Part shown: positions 44,940-56,029 of the stretch, one piece after another
Layout of the letters: each line of letters starts with the position of its first letter
Position numbering within the stretch: the stretch's first letter is position 1
Source of the DNA: Mytilus californianus
Taxonomy: Eukaryota > Mollusca > Bivalvia > Mytilida > Mytilidae
DNA length: 64,000 nt
Assembly (NCBI RefSeq): GCF_021869535.1
Contig: NW_026262668.1
Coordinates: forward strand, 136,511,635 to 136,575,634
Reading direction: 5' to 3'
Translations under genes and position numbers: made by a program
The notes under the pieces: model-generated
What the model was told of the DNA's origin: nothing
What the model saw: the letters and a program-made list of their open reading frames with translations, nothing else
The model's database searches: none

Positions 44940-45825
44940 AAAAACAATTGTGTCAACAAAGAAAAACAAACCTCATATAGACAAAAAACATAAGCAAAAA
45001 TGAAAGACAAGAATACAAAAAAGACCATAGCACTATAACACAAAGGCGGGAAGTATAAGTACTAAGCCACGCCAAAAGGATATTACCAAAAATGGACTAA
45101 ACAGATAAGATAAAATATTTTAAAAAAAAGTAATTTATTACAATGATTTTGATAATTGACAATAATTTGATAATCATATATAAATTTGAATATAATCATC
45201 TTAATGCTAAGATCTTAAACCACAGCCAGACCAGAACCATACGTATATAAGTAAAAAGGTATAACAGTTATATATGATATTAACAGGCAAATATTCTTAA
45301 TTGGTTACATATAAACATATCTGTACTATATTGATAGTTTTCTGAGTTCCAAACATTTATTAATATAAATTGCAATAATTTTTCAATACCTCTAGGTTTT
45401 CTTGAACAAAAAGCCAATTAAACAGTAAAGGTTGATAATTTACAAAAAGACAAAAAAAGAACACGTAAACACGTAATGAAGATGAAAAACAACGTCAGTA
45501 CTTAAAATCTATACTTGATTTGTGCAAAAACTTTTGAAGAAAAAAAACAACCTATCACGTTTCGTCTTCCGATCGTTTGAATATTTGGAAATTGCCTAAT
45601 CATTCAGCTTCATGCCAATATTTTCGTTTAAAAGCGAGTTCCTATAGATCTGAATTTTGATTATATTGGATTTTTCTACATAGCTAGCTTATCGACTTTG
45701 CGCTGTTTATAAAGGAAAACAATCACAAATCTATGAAACATCTCTGCCAAAAACAAAAGAGTATTTCTAAAAATACCGCATGCGCGAACTAACTCTAAAA
45801 TTTGGAAAAGTAGCTTCAAAAATAT
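44940..45825. other. AT-rich DNA, nothing recognised
   Basis: No gene or repeat could be supported. Confidence 0.4.
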
Positions 45826-45829
45826 GCAT

Positions 45830-45945
45830 AATAAAACTGAGAATGGAAACGGGGAATTTGTCAAAGAGACAACAACCCGACTAAAGAGCAGAAAACAGTC
45901 CAAGGCCACCAATGGGTCTTCAACACAGCGAGAAAAATCGTAATA
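45830..45945 (-). repeat. PLE-B tail end, solo
   Basis: ACTGAGAATGGAAACGGGGA, GTCAAAGAGACAACAACCCG and GGCCACCAATGGGTCTTCAA match the PLE-B 3' terminus at 40217-40315. It is truncated after about 115 bp. Confidence 0.85.
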
Positions 45946-46097
45946 GAGTAACAATAGATCTGCAACACAAATGAAACATGAGTTATAGAGTTTTATCAAA
46001 TGGACAGACAGATGCAAAAAATGAAATAGAATTAACATAAACAACATAATTTTTATGGAAGAAAAAAATAACGAATAAAACTAAAGTTAAGATGAGT

Positions 46098-48035
46098 GTA
46101 AAAGAGGGACGAAAGATACCAGAGGGACAGTCAAACTCATAGATCGAAAACAAACTGACAACGCAATGGCCAAAAATAAAAAGACAAACAGACAAATAAT
46201 AGTACAGATGACACAACATAGAAAACCAAAGACTAAGCAACACGAACCCCACCAAAAACTGGGGGTGATCTCAGGTGCTCCGGAAGGGTAAGCAGATCCT
46301 GCACGACATGTGGCACCCGTCGTGTTGCTAATGTTATTACAAATCCGGTAAATAGTCTAATTCGGTAAGTCACATTCGTGAAAAGGGAGGGTATTGTAGT
46401 TACGACATAAGGAACATATCCGATATCATCTGTGAAACGGTTATTCCATAACGGTCTACCAACTCGTGATGGCGTCCGTAAAATTTACGAAGGAATGACT
46501 TCAACTTCACCATTTGGAACTCTTGGTTTTATTGCTTCCTTGTGAGCAGCAATCCTCTATCAAGGAAATCATGATAGGAAACACAAGCCCGGGAATATCG
46601 TATCAATTGGGAGATATATACTCCGTATGCAGGCGCTGCTGGAATGTTGCTACATAGAAATGGAAAGTTCACAATTGGGAAGCTGAAATCATCTCTTTTG
46701 TCGTAAAGTTTTGTTTTCAACCGACCCTCATTGTCGATTTCTAGTTGTAAGTCAAGATATGAGGCAGGTTTAACTGTATCTTTAGTATCCTTTTTCTCTA
46801 GTTCGATGGGATAGATTCGTTCAATATAGTGACCAAATTTTGAATTATTTAGTGAGAGAACATCAACTATATAGCGAAAAGTAAAGTTAAAGGATACCGC
46901 TTACTTTCTTCCTAAGAGGTTCTTGTATGCAGTCAGCCTCATAATAATAAAGAAACAAGTCGGCAAGAAGAGGGGCACAATTGGTTCCCATTGGAATACC
47001 GACAGTCTGTTGAAAAACACGTCCTCCAAACGTAACAAATATGTTGTCAATCAAGAAATCAAGCATCTTGATAATGTCAGTTTCAGAGAATTTTTTGTTT
47101 GAATTAGAGTAATTCTTTACAAAGTAGGATTTATCCCTCCCCAAGACAAGATACTTGTTTCTACGTTCGTCATTCTTTTTAATGAAACAAAGTAATATCA
47201 ACTCTTTCAATTTGTCTTTTAGTTTGGAATGGGGAATACTTGTGTTAAGTGTAGAAAAGTCAAATGTTTTAATACTATTGCAAAATGAGAGAGTCTTAAA
47301 TTGTATGTACTCTAAAAGATCTTTGGAATTTTTTAGTATCCACATCTGATTCACGCCACCTCTAGAATAGGTAGTTTCACAATAACTTTGGAGCCCGGCT
47401 TTGATTGTTGATAAAATAGATGTTAATAATTTAGAAAGAAGTTTCGTGGAGCACTTGGAAGACCCAGCAATATACCGTTGTTTATAAGGACACTTATGTA
47501 GTTTAGGAATCCAATACAGTGATGGAAGATCCAGTTCTTCATCTTTGGTTGAATTTCAAAAGGAACATAGAACAGACCTATGATTATCCAGGATTTCCTC
47601 TTTGGTAAGTGTCGTGAGGGTATATGTTGAGTTTCCAAGTTAATTGTCAATACCTAATTCATTTATCAAGCAGTCTATGTAATGATATTTACACACAAAA
47701 ACGATGTTGTTTGGCGCTTTATCTGCGGGGATAACAACATATTTGTCATGGAAGTAGGACAAGTGTTTTGCAACATTTGGGTCTTAAAAAATTGACGTAG
47801 CGTGGGTATTGATATGCCCATTTAGTTTCTTAATTCGGATTTGTATCAACGACCTCACAGCCTTAATCCATTCGGAAAGAGTATCTATGTCTTCTTTCTC
47901 GCGTCTAGCCCATTACCTGGCATAATCCTCGACTGAATCCATCAGTATTTTGAAGTTGTATTTCCAATTGATGGATTTAGGCTCACGATATTTCGGACCT
48001 TTGGATAACAAATTTCGCAGAGAAGTGTAAACTAC
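46098..48035 (-). pseudogene. PLE-A copy 2, degenerate Penelope-like element
   Basis: The longest clean stretch is minus 46887-47354 (155 codons): MNQMWILKNSKDLLEYIQF, FDFSTLNTSIPHSKLKDKL, LDFLIDNIFVTFGGRVFQQT, GIPMGTNCAPLLADLFLYYY. Upstream, in broken frames, are [35 protein letters not shown] and LPSLYWIPKLHKCPYKQRY. Downstream the catalytic site is YIVD (46862-46873), then KLYDKRDDFSFPIVNF, AYGVYISQLIRYSRAC, DRGLLLTRK and the thumb. The A tail (46098-46400) follows. It is about 1.9 kb, with no endonuclease seen, multiple frameshifts and dead RT. Confidence 0.9.
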
Positions 48036-48244
48036 ACTTGATTTGATTATTTATATTTAAAATTAAACTTTACAAGGAAACTTAAATCATATCAACTATC
48101 ACGAACTTCTTTTTCCCCTTAAAAGTCATCAATAGCAATGAAAGTCGTGTTCTCTTGACGTTTGAGTTCAGTATTTTTGTTAATATATATTTTTAATATA
48201 TCATATGGTATTAATCAAATTTGTCATTGTCCATAGAAATGCGT

Positions 48245-49118
48245 TAGTTCGTAAATATAAATCAACGTGCAGACATCTTATGCGTTCAGGTATTTCACAT
48301 CCAATCTTTTATGGTAATATTCTATACAAAAATGTTGTCATTCACCTCAAAAGCTAACCAAACCTTTAAACAGACTTATTCAGAAGGAATATAGTTACAA
48401 TACTGTTGTCAAGTCATTAAAGATGGCATTTTTTGGAATTAATATTTATTCACTCATAGGGTCTTTGCATCGAAAATAGACACATGTATTCTAAAACCAG
48501 TTGTTGGCATGATAAGGGTTATGTTCTTCTCGTATATTTTATGATAGTATGATACTTAACCCCTAACGGGAGGGATTGTGCTTGATTTTCATAAAATGAG
48601 GACATAATCTTTCAATAATTTTAATTGAGGTCTGGAGCTGGCATGTCAGTAACTGCTAGTAGTCCTTTGTTAATTTACGTTATCATTGTCATTTTGATTA
48701 GTTTCTTCTGTTACATATTCTAACATCGGACTCGGACTTCTTTTAAACTGAGTTTTACTGTGCGTACTGCTATGTGTTCGTTTATTCTACATTGGCTGAA
48801 GTTATAGGGAGAGGGTTGAGATCTCACAATACATGTTAAATCCCGCCGAATTTTTGCGCCTGCCCCAAGTCAGAAACCTCTGGCCATTGTTAATTGTATG
48901 TTTTTTTAATTTCGGTTCATTTATATGTTTCGGAGTTAAGTGTGACGTCCATTTTCTATGAACTAGTACAAAATATTTGTTGAGTGGCCAGCTGAAGCCC
49001 GCCTCCGGGTGTGGGATTTCTCGCTGTGTTGAAGATCCATTTGGTGGCCTTGGGCTGTTTTCTATCTTTGGTCGGGTTGTTGTCTCTTTGACACATTCCC
49101 CGTTTCCATTCTCAACTT
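48245..49118 (+). pseudogene. PLE-B 3' part, inverted relative to 40217-41110
   Basis: This is a near-identical but inverted counterpart of 40217-41110. The plus strand encodes scraps such as (I)QSFMVIFYTK and then tail sequence (CTAACGGGAGGGATTGTGCT, TCTGGAGCTGGCATGTCAGT, GGTCGGGTTGTTGTCTCTTT, CATTCCCCGTTTCCATTCTC). Only the last part of the RT and the tail are present. The 61-codon frame at 48977-49162 lies in the tail. Confidence 0.85.
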
Positions 49119-49119
49119 T

Positions 49120-50680
49120 ATTAATATCTTCTATTGATGGAAAATATCGTGCATTGTATTAGAAATTGAAAAATAATTAATCTGGAAAATATTAATAGAA
49201 CATTTGATCATATCGTAGATATTCTTTAACTTAAACAGAAGCTTTAACTCGATAAAATAAATAAAAGATGTCTCGAAGGAAGAGTTAATTGACTTTACCG
49301 TGATATGTAAAAAGGTCGGCCCGTTTTATGCCATTTAAACGATGTGTTATTATATAGTGTTGTCTGGTGGTATTTGCAGCTCAAATCTGATATTAATTTT
49401 TCCTTTTCTAAACATGTCAAAGGATTTACTATTAATCAGCTCGAATGACTTCTTGTTTCAAATAACCTTATCAAGCTATTGAAAATGGTGATATAATGAA
49501 TGGTAGTCTGTTAATTGAAAATGGCTCATTGTGGAGGTGTATTTTGAGGAATTAAATCAAGAAAATGCAAGAAATCCCTTACATCAGATATGTAGGACTT
49601 ATAAAGAAAAGTAAGTCACAGAGTTTATACAAGTATTCCAAGAGGAATATTTATTATTGATGTTTATAATCAACAACAATCAAAGACGATCTTTAAAAGA
49701 GTTGTCGAAAAGTTTACTACATAATGCAAAATCATAGGTACTTTATTCATATGATTTGCACCACGTGACTTTGGCCCTTTTCATTAAATTACTTCCCTTA
49801 GTTGTAGATTGAAAATTTAAACTATATCAAATTTGCGGATAATCCTGTCTTTTTCCGTTTTGGATCTAAAACCAACGTGTCTTTGAAAACTTCCTTTGGC
49901 GGATATTTACAAATATTTTGTGTAATTTGAAGGACAAATGATTAAAATTTGACTTTTTACGGAATGGGAAGGATTGAATCATCATGTTTTTAAAAGAATT
50001 TGGCCGAAAACTTAAGAAAGCAGGTGAGATCAAAGTTATTTAACCTGAAAATTCAACCTGCAAGGTGTTTCCCTATTTGCGGACAAATCATGAACAGTGC
50101 CTTCTTGTATCTTTATTTCTATTTTGGATCTAGCTTTTTCACGAAAAATTGTTTTTTTTAGATAGCAATTATACTACGGTTACACTTCCGACTTTCAAAC
50201 TCAAAAGGCCGAAAGTTGTCAGAGTAGACAATGTTCATTTGTACACGAACAGAAGGCAAACAACTTGCACAATTCACCTATATGCGGACAAATTGTTGAT
50301 TCGACTTGGGAATTGTCATATTTGCATTTTATTTTATTGGCATATATAATCCTATTGTAATGGCTGCCGTCATAATAAGGCAATATGGCCGCTATGGTAA
50401 ATTATCAAAGTACCCCAAATTTTGCCATATGTTAGGAGTGGAAGAGAAGTAAACGCAAAAAAAAATCTTCAGAGTAAAAGAATTCGACCAAATATTCATA
50501 TCATTCTTCATACAGCATTATCTTTGATTTCTGAAAACTTAATAATTCAATCAACACGGTTAATTTATGAAAAATGTTGAAATTAGATAAAAATGGTACA
50601 GGAAGTTCACATTTTACGCTTTAAGAAATGAAAACTATGATACAGTCCTTGATCCGTGTAACCGTGATTACACCATTCCT
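49120..50680. other. Unrecognised DNA
   Basis: I see no gene. Two passages mention the same words (TTTTGGATCTA near 49859 and 50113; TTTGCGGA near 49832 and 50077), suggesting a diverged ~250-bp direct repeat at 49810-50140. The 66-codon frame at 50149-50349 is without known motif. Confidence 0.4.
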
Positions 50681-50689
50681 CAGTACACA

Positions 50690-50935
50690 AAACACGATTC
50701 CCCTTTACATAAAACACAATTTCCCATTACACAATACACTATTCCCCATTACACAAAGCACTATTCCCCACTATAAAAAACAAAATAATTCCCTATTACA
50801 CAAAACACTATTCCTCATTAAACAAAACACTATTCCCCATTACACAAAGCACTATTCCCCATTACACAAAACACTATTCCCCATAACAAAAATACACTAT
50901 TCCTCATTACACAAAACACTTTTCTGATTGGGTTC
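50690..50935. repeat. ~21-bp minisatellite, about 10 copies
   Basis: The unit TTCCCCATTACACAAAACAC plus TA repeats with small variations. The 99-codon plus frame 50628-50927 is open only because it reads the repeat. A two-unit outlier sits at 52118-52165 at the end of a B tail. Confidence 0.93.
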
Positions 50936-50944
50936 CATTAATAT

Positions 50945-51353
50945 ATCCCCAAAAACTAGAAATTAAAGAAACAACAGACACGGCTTCCTCCGCCTCATTT
51001 TGAGACTTATACCTCGAATTTGACATACACAGTCATCTCAGTACCAGAATCTATGACAAACGAGACGATTTTAATTTTGAAATTATCAATTTCCCCCACC
51101 TTAGTAGCAATATACCAACTTCACCTGCATATGGGATATACATTTCCCAACTTATTCGGTATTCAAGAGCTTGCAGTTTCTACTCAGACTTTGTAAAACG
51201 TCATCAGTTTCTGAGCAGAAAGTTGATGAATCAGGGGTATGTCGAAGAACGTCTCTTCCTTTTTCTAAAAAAGTTCATCGGAAGGTACCAAGACCTTGTT
51301 GATAAATATTCCGTATCAACTTCACAAATAATACACGATGGTTTTGAAGTATA
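50945..51353 (+). pseudogene. PLE-type RT C-terminal part (PLE-D)
   Basis: The plus frame reads PQKLEIKETTDTASSASF, one stop, DLYLEFDIHSHLSTRIYDKR, DDFNFEIINFPHLSSNIPTS, PAYGIYISQLIRYSRACSFY, then the thumb (FLSRKLMNQGYVEERL, KFIGRYQDLVDKYSVS) and a natural-looking stop after HDGFEV at 51353. Only one in-frame stop occurs in about 136 codons, so this is one of the better-preserved RT pieces. The catalytic region upstream is missing and the 21-bp array borders it. Confidence 0.88.
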
Positions 51354-52110
51354 GATTCTGCGTACTGACGTTGTTTATCATCTTAATAACGTGTTATAGT
51401 ATTCTTTTATTTATCTTTATTAATGTTACTTTTACTGTTAAGTCTGTTTTTTGTGATATCATTTGACGTGACTCTGTACTTATGTATCCCGTCGTACTTT
51501 GAACGACAAAATTATTTTATTTTATAAATATTACTTTTACTGTTAAGTCTGATTTTTGTGATATCAATTTGATGTGACTCTGTTCTTATGTATCCCGTCA
51601 TACTTTGAACGACAAAATTATTTTACATCTACCTGTGTGACGTCAAACGCGCGATTCTTTGCCAGTACTTAAAACCTTCCATCCTTTATGGGTGTATTTT
51701 ACATAGAGAAATAAGATCGTATAATAAAAAAGCAAAATGAGGATGTTAAATTTGATGTATGCCTTTTTGTGCTTCTTTGTTACATTTGTATGTTTTTATA
51801 GTGATTAAGATGATAACACAATGTTGACTGCTGTACCCCTTAATTTTGACATTTTTACCTATTGTGTCTGTTTGTTTTGTTAACGCATAGTTGTCAAAAC
51901 AATGGAATTTGATGCGACTGTCTTACAAGTGAGAGGTTTAGCTAGCTATTAAACCAGGTTCAATCCACCATTTTCTACATAAGAAAATGTCTGTACCAAG
52001 TCAGGAATATGACAGTTGTTATCCATTCGTTTGATGTGTTTGAGCTTTTAATTTTGCCATTTGATTAGGGACTTTCCTTTTAAAATTTACCTCGGAGTTA
52101 TGTATTTTTG
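51354..52110 (+). repeat. 3' tail of PLE-D, including a 103-bp duplication and the B tail
   Basis: Immediately after the RT stop come two copies of a ~103-bp unit (TTACTTTTACTGTTAAGTCT at 51425 and 51528; CTTTGAACGACAAAATTATT in each), then linking sequence, then the B tail (51790-52110). The order RT, linker, B tail places B as the 3' terminal part of this element. Confidence 0.75.
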
Positions 52111-52117
52111 TGATTTT

Positions 52118-52260
52118 ACTTCTTTCCCCATTACACAAAACACTATTCCCCATTACAAAAAAACACTATATGGTTTCGAAGTAGCGTGCTCTTCTTGTGG
52201 GCGAGCGGTTCGATACCGATCATGTCAAACCAAATACTATCATCATACTTCATAGTACTT
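52118..52260 (+). mobile_element. 21-bp units followed by a tRNA-like SINE head
   Basis: Two minisatellite units precede GAAGTAGCGTGCTC, a CTTGTGGGC anticodon-loop-like stretch and GGTTCGATACC, which fits an RNA polymerase III B box. The A box is poor and no aminoacyl stem could be closed, so this is a tRNA-derived SINE head, not a tRNA gene. Confidence 0.5.
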
Positions 52261-52464
52261 GACAATTGTATTTCCTAATTCTCCGTGAAAAACGCGGCAG
52301 ATTTGCGAGTAAAAGACTGGCTGAGTCAGAAAAATGGATCTGGGTAGCTTGACTTCTTGTAGACTATTACCTTGTGAACTAGCACGTTTAAAACTAGCTT
52401 AGTGTATCAGTCTAGTAAAGAGTAGTTTTCAAATTGATATCATATTGATGACTAAACTAAATGA

Positions 52465-52985
52465 CAAAAGACTATTATGTATAACATGTTATAACAACTA
52501 AAATCTATAACGTATAACATGTTATAGTAACTAAAGTCAATAACGTATAACATGTTGCAATAACCGAAGTCTATAACGTATATCTTCTTATAATAACTAA
52601 AGTCTATAATGTATAACCTGTTACAATAACTAAAGTCTATAACAATAACCTGTTACAATAACTAAAGTCTATAACGTATAACATGTTATAATAACTAAAG
52701 TCTATAACGTATAACCTGTTACAATAACTAAAGTATATAACGTATAACCTGTTACAATAACTAAAGTCCTTAATGTATAACCTGTTACAATAACTAAAGT
52801 CTATAACGTATACATGTTACAATGACTAAAGTCTATAACGTATAACATGTTACAATGACTAAAGTTTTTAACGTATAACATGTTACAATAACTAAAGTTT
52901 ATAACGTATATCATGTTACAAATCAATAACGTATAACATGTTACAAAAACTAAAGTCTATTACGTATAACATGTTATAATAAAAC
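52465..52985. repeat. 33-bp satellite, about 15 copies
   Basis: The unit TAACGTATAACATGTTACAA plus TAACTAAAGTCTA has a 33-bp period (for example 52681 and 52714). Many units contain the palindrome TATAACATGTTATA. There is no coding sequence. Confidence 0.95.
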
Positions 52986-52989
52986 ATAA

Positions 52990-54335
52990 AAAGGATAAAT
53001 AAATCACTTAAGTTAATTGTATGTAATAGAGACCACTTTAATCATCAACAACAACAACAACAGAAACACATTGTCCAGATAGCCTGACAAGGTGCATACA
53101 AACAATGCAATGGGGTTACACTAGTTTTATATACACATAAACCTCCACTTTGTCTAAATACCTCTACAATGCAGCTACATGTACCAACAGGATGATCTTT
53201 AAGTTTATAAAAAACAACAAAAAACGGCACATAAATTTGAAAGGGGTTTATTGCTAGCTGGCAGTCATCAAAGCTAGCTACAACTAAAGTACACTTGAAC
53301 ATTATAATTTGAACCTTTTCAAGTATATGCCAAATGATCGTTTTGCCCAAATATTTTGCGGATCATGGAAAGGTTATAGTGCGAGTAGTTCTATGAACAC
53401 ATTTTCTTGTTAATTTACTCTGTCAATGATAATAAAAATCAAAAGTTTATTTAGTCATTTTTAATCATCATTATACAATATACAGGTTTGTTCTATACGA
53501 AATGAAGTATAAATGCCTTCACTTTCTAACCATACGGTGTGTTATCATAAAAGTACTAGTTTGTTTGAAAATAAGCTTAAAACTGTTTATTAGACACATA
53601 AAAGATGAATAGGACTTTTTGCTGAAAGGGTTTTGTTTAATGTAAAGAAAACTATTTTCAGTTAAAGAAATGATTTGGTTATGTAAAGCCTAGGAATGAT
53701 GTTTCCTGCTATAAACTATATGCTTACTCCATCTAGCAATTAAAAGTTACATAACACAGTGATATATTGTTATTCTAATGACAATTTTATTGATTAGTGA
53801 AACTATATACAACCATCTACTGTTTAACTAAAGAATTAAAATAAGTACACTCGAATTTCAAAGGAAAGACAGAATCCGGCAGGTGGCGTTTTTCTAGCAG
53901 TTTGTGTTTATGTCATTTGTCCTTATATGTTGTGATTTCCCTATTACAATTAAGACCAAACGTTCATCAGATATGATGTTAAATTAATATTTGACTTTGT
54001 TTGAAGATATAACCGCCCTATCTATTGATTACATGTACATGTAGCAGGTGAAGCGCTGTAAGAGGTAATTATCTTAATCAAAGTGTATGTATGTAGTCAA
54101 GATGCTGGAGAACGCTAACCAAGAAGCATTTCCCGCTTTTTTTTTCAAATAGTACAAATCATTATCTCTTATACATGTGTAATAATTTAAAACCGTCAGA
54201 AAACTCGTAAACATGACACATTTTATCAAGAAACCTAGTTGCCTACAGTTTATAAATATATATGTCGAGTTTGTCACTATAAATTTGATTTAACTCAATG
54301 TACCTAACATTAAATAAATATATTATAAATAACTG
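52990..54335. other. Unrecognised DNA
   Basis: No gene or repeat family was identified. The 101-codon minus frame at 53045-53350 starts in an (ACA)n-like stretch and has no recognisable domain. Confidence 0.4.
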
Positions 54336-54417
54336 CCTTGCGATCATTTTTAAAAAAAACATTTGATAGAATTACACATATATGTTTCATCTTATTTCCA
54401 TGCGTGTATAACTTTAT

Positions 54418-54580
54418 ATACAGGAGTGTGCTCCTAACGCAGAAACTGCTCCAACAAAGTTATGAGGAGGACAGATTAAAAATGACACTCCGTAAATTTT
54501 ACGGACACCATCACGAATTGGTCGATCCATACGATGTGTCTTTGTCCGAACTAACTAAGGACATTTTTACCACGTGTTAG
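54418..54580 (+). pseudogene. PLE-C RT thumb end
   Basis: An open plus-strand frame encodes RSVLLTQKLLQQSYEEDRLK, then MTLRKFYGHHHELVDPYDVS, then LSELTKDIFTTC and stop. It aligns with the PLE-A thumb (LLTRKLLNQ...KFHGRHH.LV.RYGIS). It is undamaged over about 54 codons but lacks all catalytic parts. Confidence 0.88.
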
Positions 54581-55853
54581 ATTGTGGTTTGACATTACGT
54601 CGTCTGATCTTTTAATTACCGAACGTGACTTATTCCCGACTGTGACTGTTTTGCTTAGTGTGAATTCGCATTGCTATAAGACGTGTCACGGTACCTTTCT
54701 ATCCAAAATTCATGTATTTAGTTTTGATGTTATATTTGTTATTCTCATTGGATTTTGTCAAATGTCTTATTGTTTGTCGTTGTAAATCTTTTTTTTTCTA
54801 TTGTCTTTGTGTGTTATGGTAAAGATTATTCATCACCCTGTTCGTTATTTAGAATTTAGTTTGGGTCAACTAAATTTATACGATATATTTGGTTTACAGT
54901 TTGATTTAGAAGAAACACCGACATAGCTAGATAATACTATTAATTATCTTATTCCTACCACATTTTATATTAATTAGTATTGTAATTTTCATTGTTATTG
55001 ATAAATGTTATATGAGTATTATAAACCAAATCTTGAATTCTATCCTAATTCTATCCTATTTTGGGGAAATTTCAGAAATTCAAATGTGACGTCACCTTTT
55101 TTTAGCGTTGATCTCTTTGGCTAACTCGGCTGTGAATTTTTATGTGCTGGTTTATGTTGTTTTATGTATCCGTTTTTATTCTGTAGTTAGTCACCACTTC
55201 GGTATTATCATGTATATCTATGTATAGTCATTTTTATAAATTTACTGTTTGCAAAAGTATGAAGTATTCTAAATACTAAGGATTTTCTTATCCCAGACAT
55301 ATAACCTTAGCCGTATTTGGCACAACTTTTTGGAACTTTTGGTCCTCAATGCTCTTCAACTTTGTACTTGTTTTGGCTTTCGTACTTTTTTTATCTGAGA
55401 GCGTCACTGGTTAGTCTTGTGTGGACGAAACGCGCGTCTTGCGTATTAAATTTTAAACCTGGTACCTTTTGTTAGCTATTATTCGTATGTTTCTCTGTCC
55501 TATATGTTCTCCCATTTACTTTTATTGTAGTCCTGTCATGTAATGTTGTCATTTTAATGTTATATTTAACATTGCCATAAAAGCGGGAGGTTTGGCTAGC
55601 CACAAAACCAGGTTCAACCCACCATTTTTTTCTTAAAATGTCCTGTACCAAGTCAGGAAAATGGCCATTGTTATATTATTGTTCGTTTCTGTATGTGTTG
55701 CATTTTAATGTTGTGTTTCTGTTGTGTCGTAGTTCTCCTCTTATATTTGATGTGTTTCCCTCAGTTTTAGTTTGTAACCCGGATTTGTTTTTTTCTCAAT
55801 CGATTTATGAATTTTGAACAGCGGTATACTACTGTTGCCTTTATGTATGTCAT
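54581..55853 (+). repeat. 3' region of PLE-C with hammerhead motif and C tail
   Basis: The region following the RT stop runs about 930 bp of T-rich non-coding DNA, through the M2 hammerhead motif (55401-55444), and into the C tail (55510-55853, ending ACTACTGTTGCCTTTATG). The continuous order RT end, hammerhead, C tail ties the solo C tails and the M2 motif to this PLE family, unless separate insertions happen to abut. Confidence 0.7.
55401..55444 (+). ncRNA. Hammerhead motif, family M2, core mutated
   Basis: Stem I GCGTCA (55401-55406) pairs with TTGCGT with wobble and one mismatch. The core is CTGGTTA (for CTGATGA). Stem II is GTC/GAC, and GAAA is intact. The octamer ACGCGCGT (55430-55437) is perfect and C55438 is at the cleavage site. 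Two core changes (A6, G8) make activity unlikely. Confidence 0.65.
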
Positions 55854-56029
55854 TCTGCTTAGCTTTTTAGAGCATACCATATCATACAATGATAATGCTT
55901 TGACCAGAAGATAAAAAAACAAACATAATTATTCTTTCAAGTATGAAGTTTGATTTACGTTCTTACAGTATAATTCCGAACGAAGCAGACAACTATAATT
56001 TTTTGTTGAAATAGTCATTTGTTTTTATA

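Noticed and set aside
45676-46255. Hydrophobic minus-strand frames of 123 and 90 codons
   Set aside because: They run across PLE-B and PLE-A tails, which are non-coding 3' sequence.
50628-50927. 99-codon plus-strand open frame
   Set aside because: It reads a ~21-bp minisatellite; no non-repeat protein sequence.
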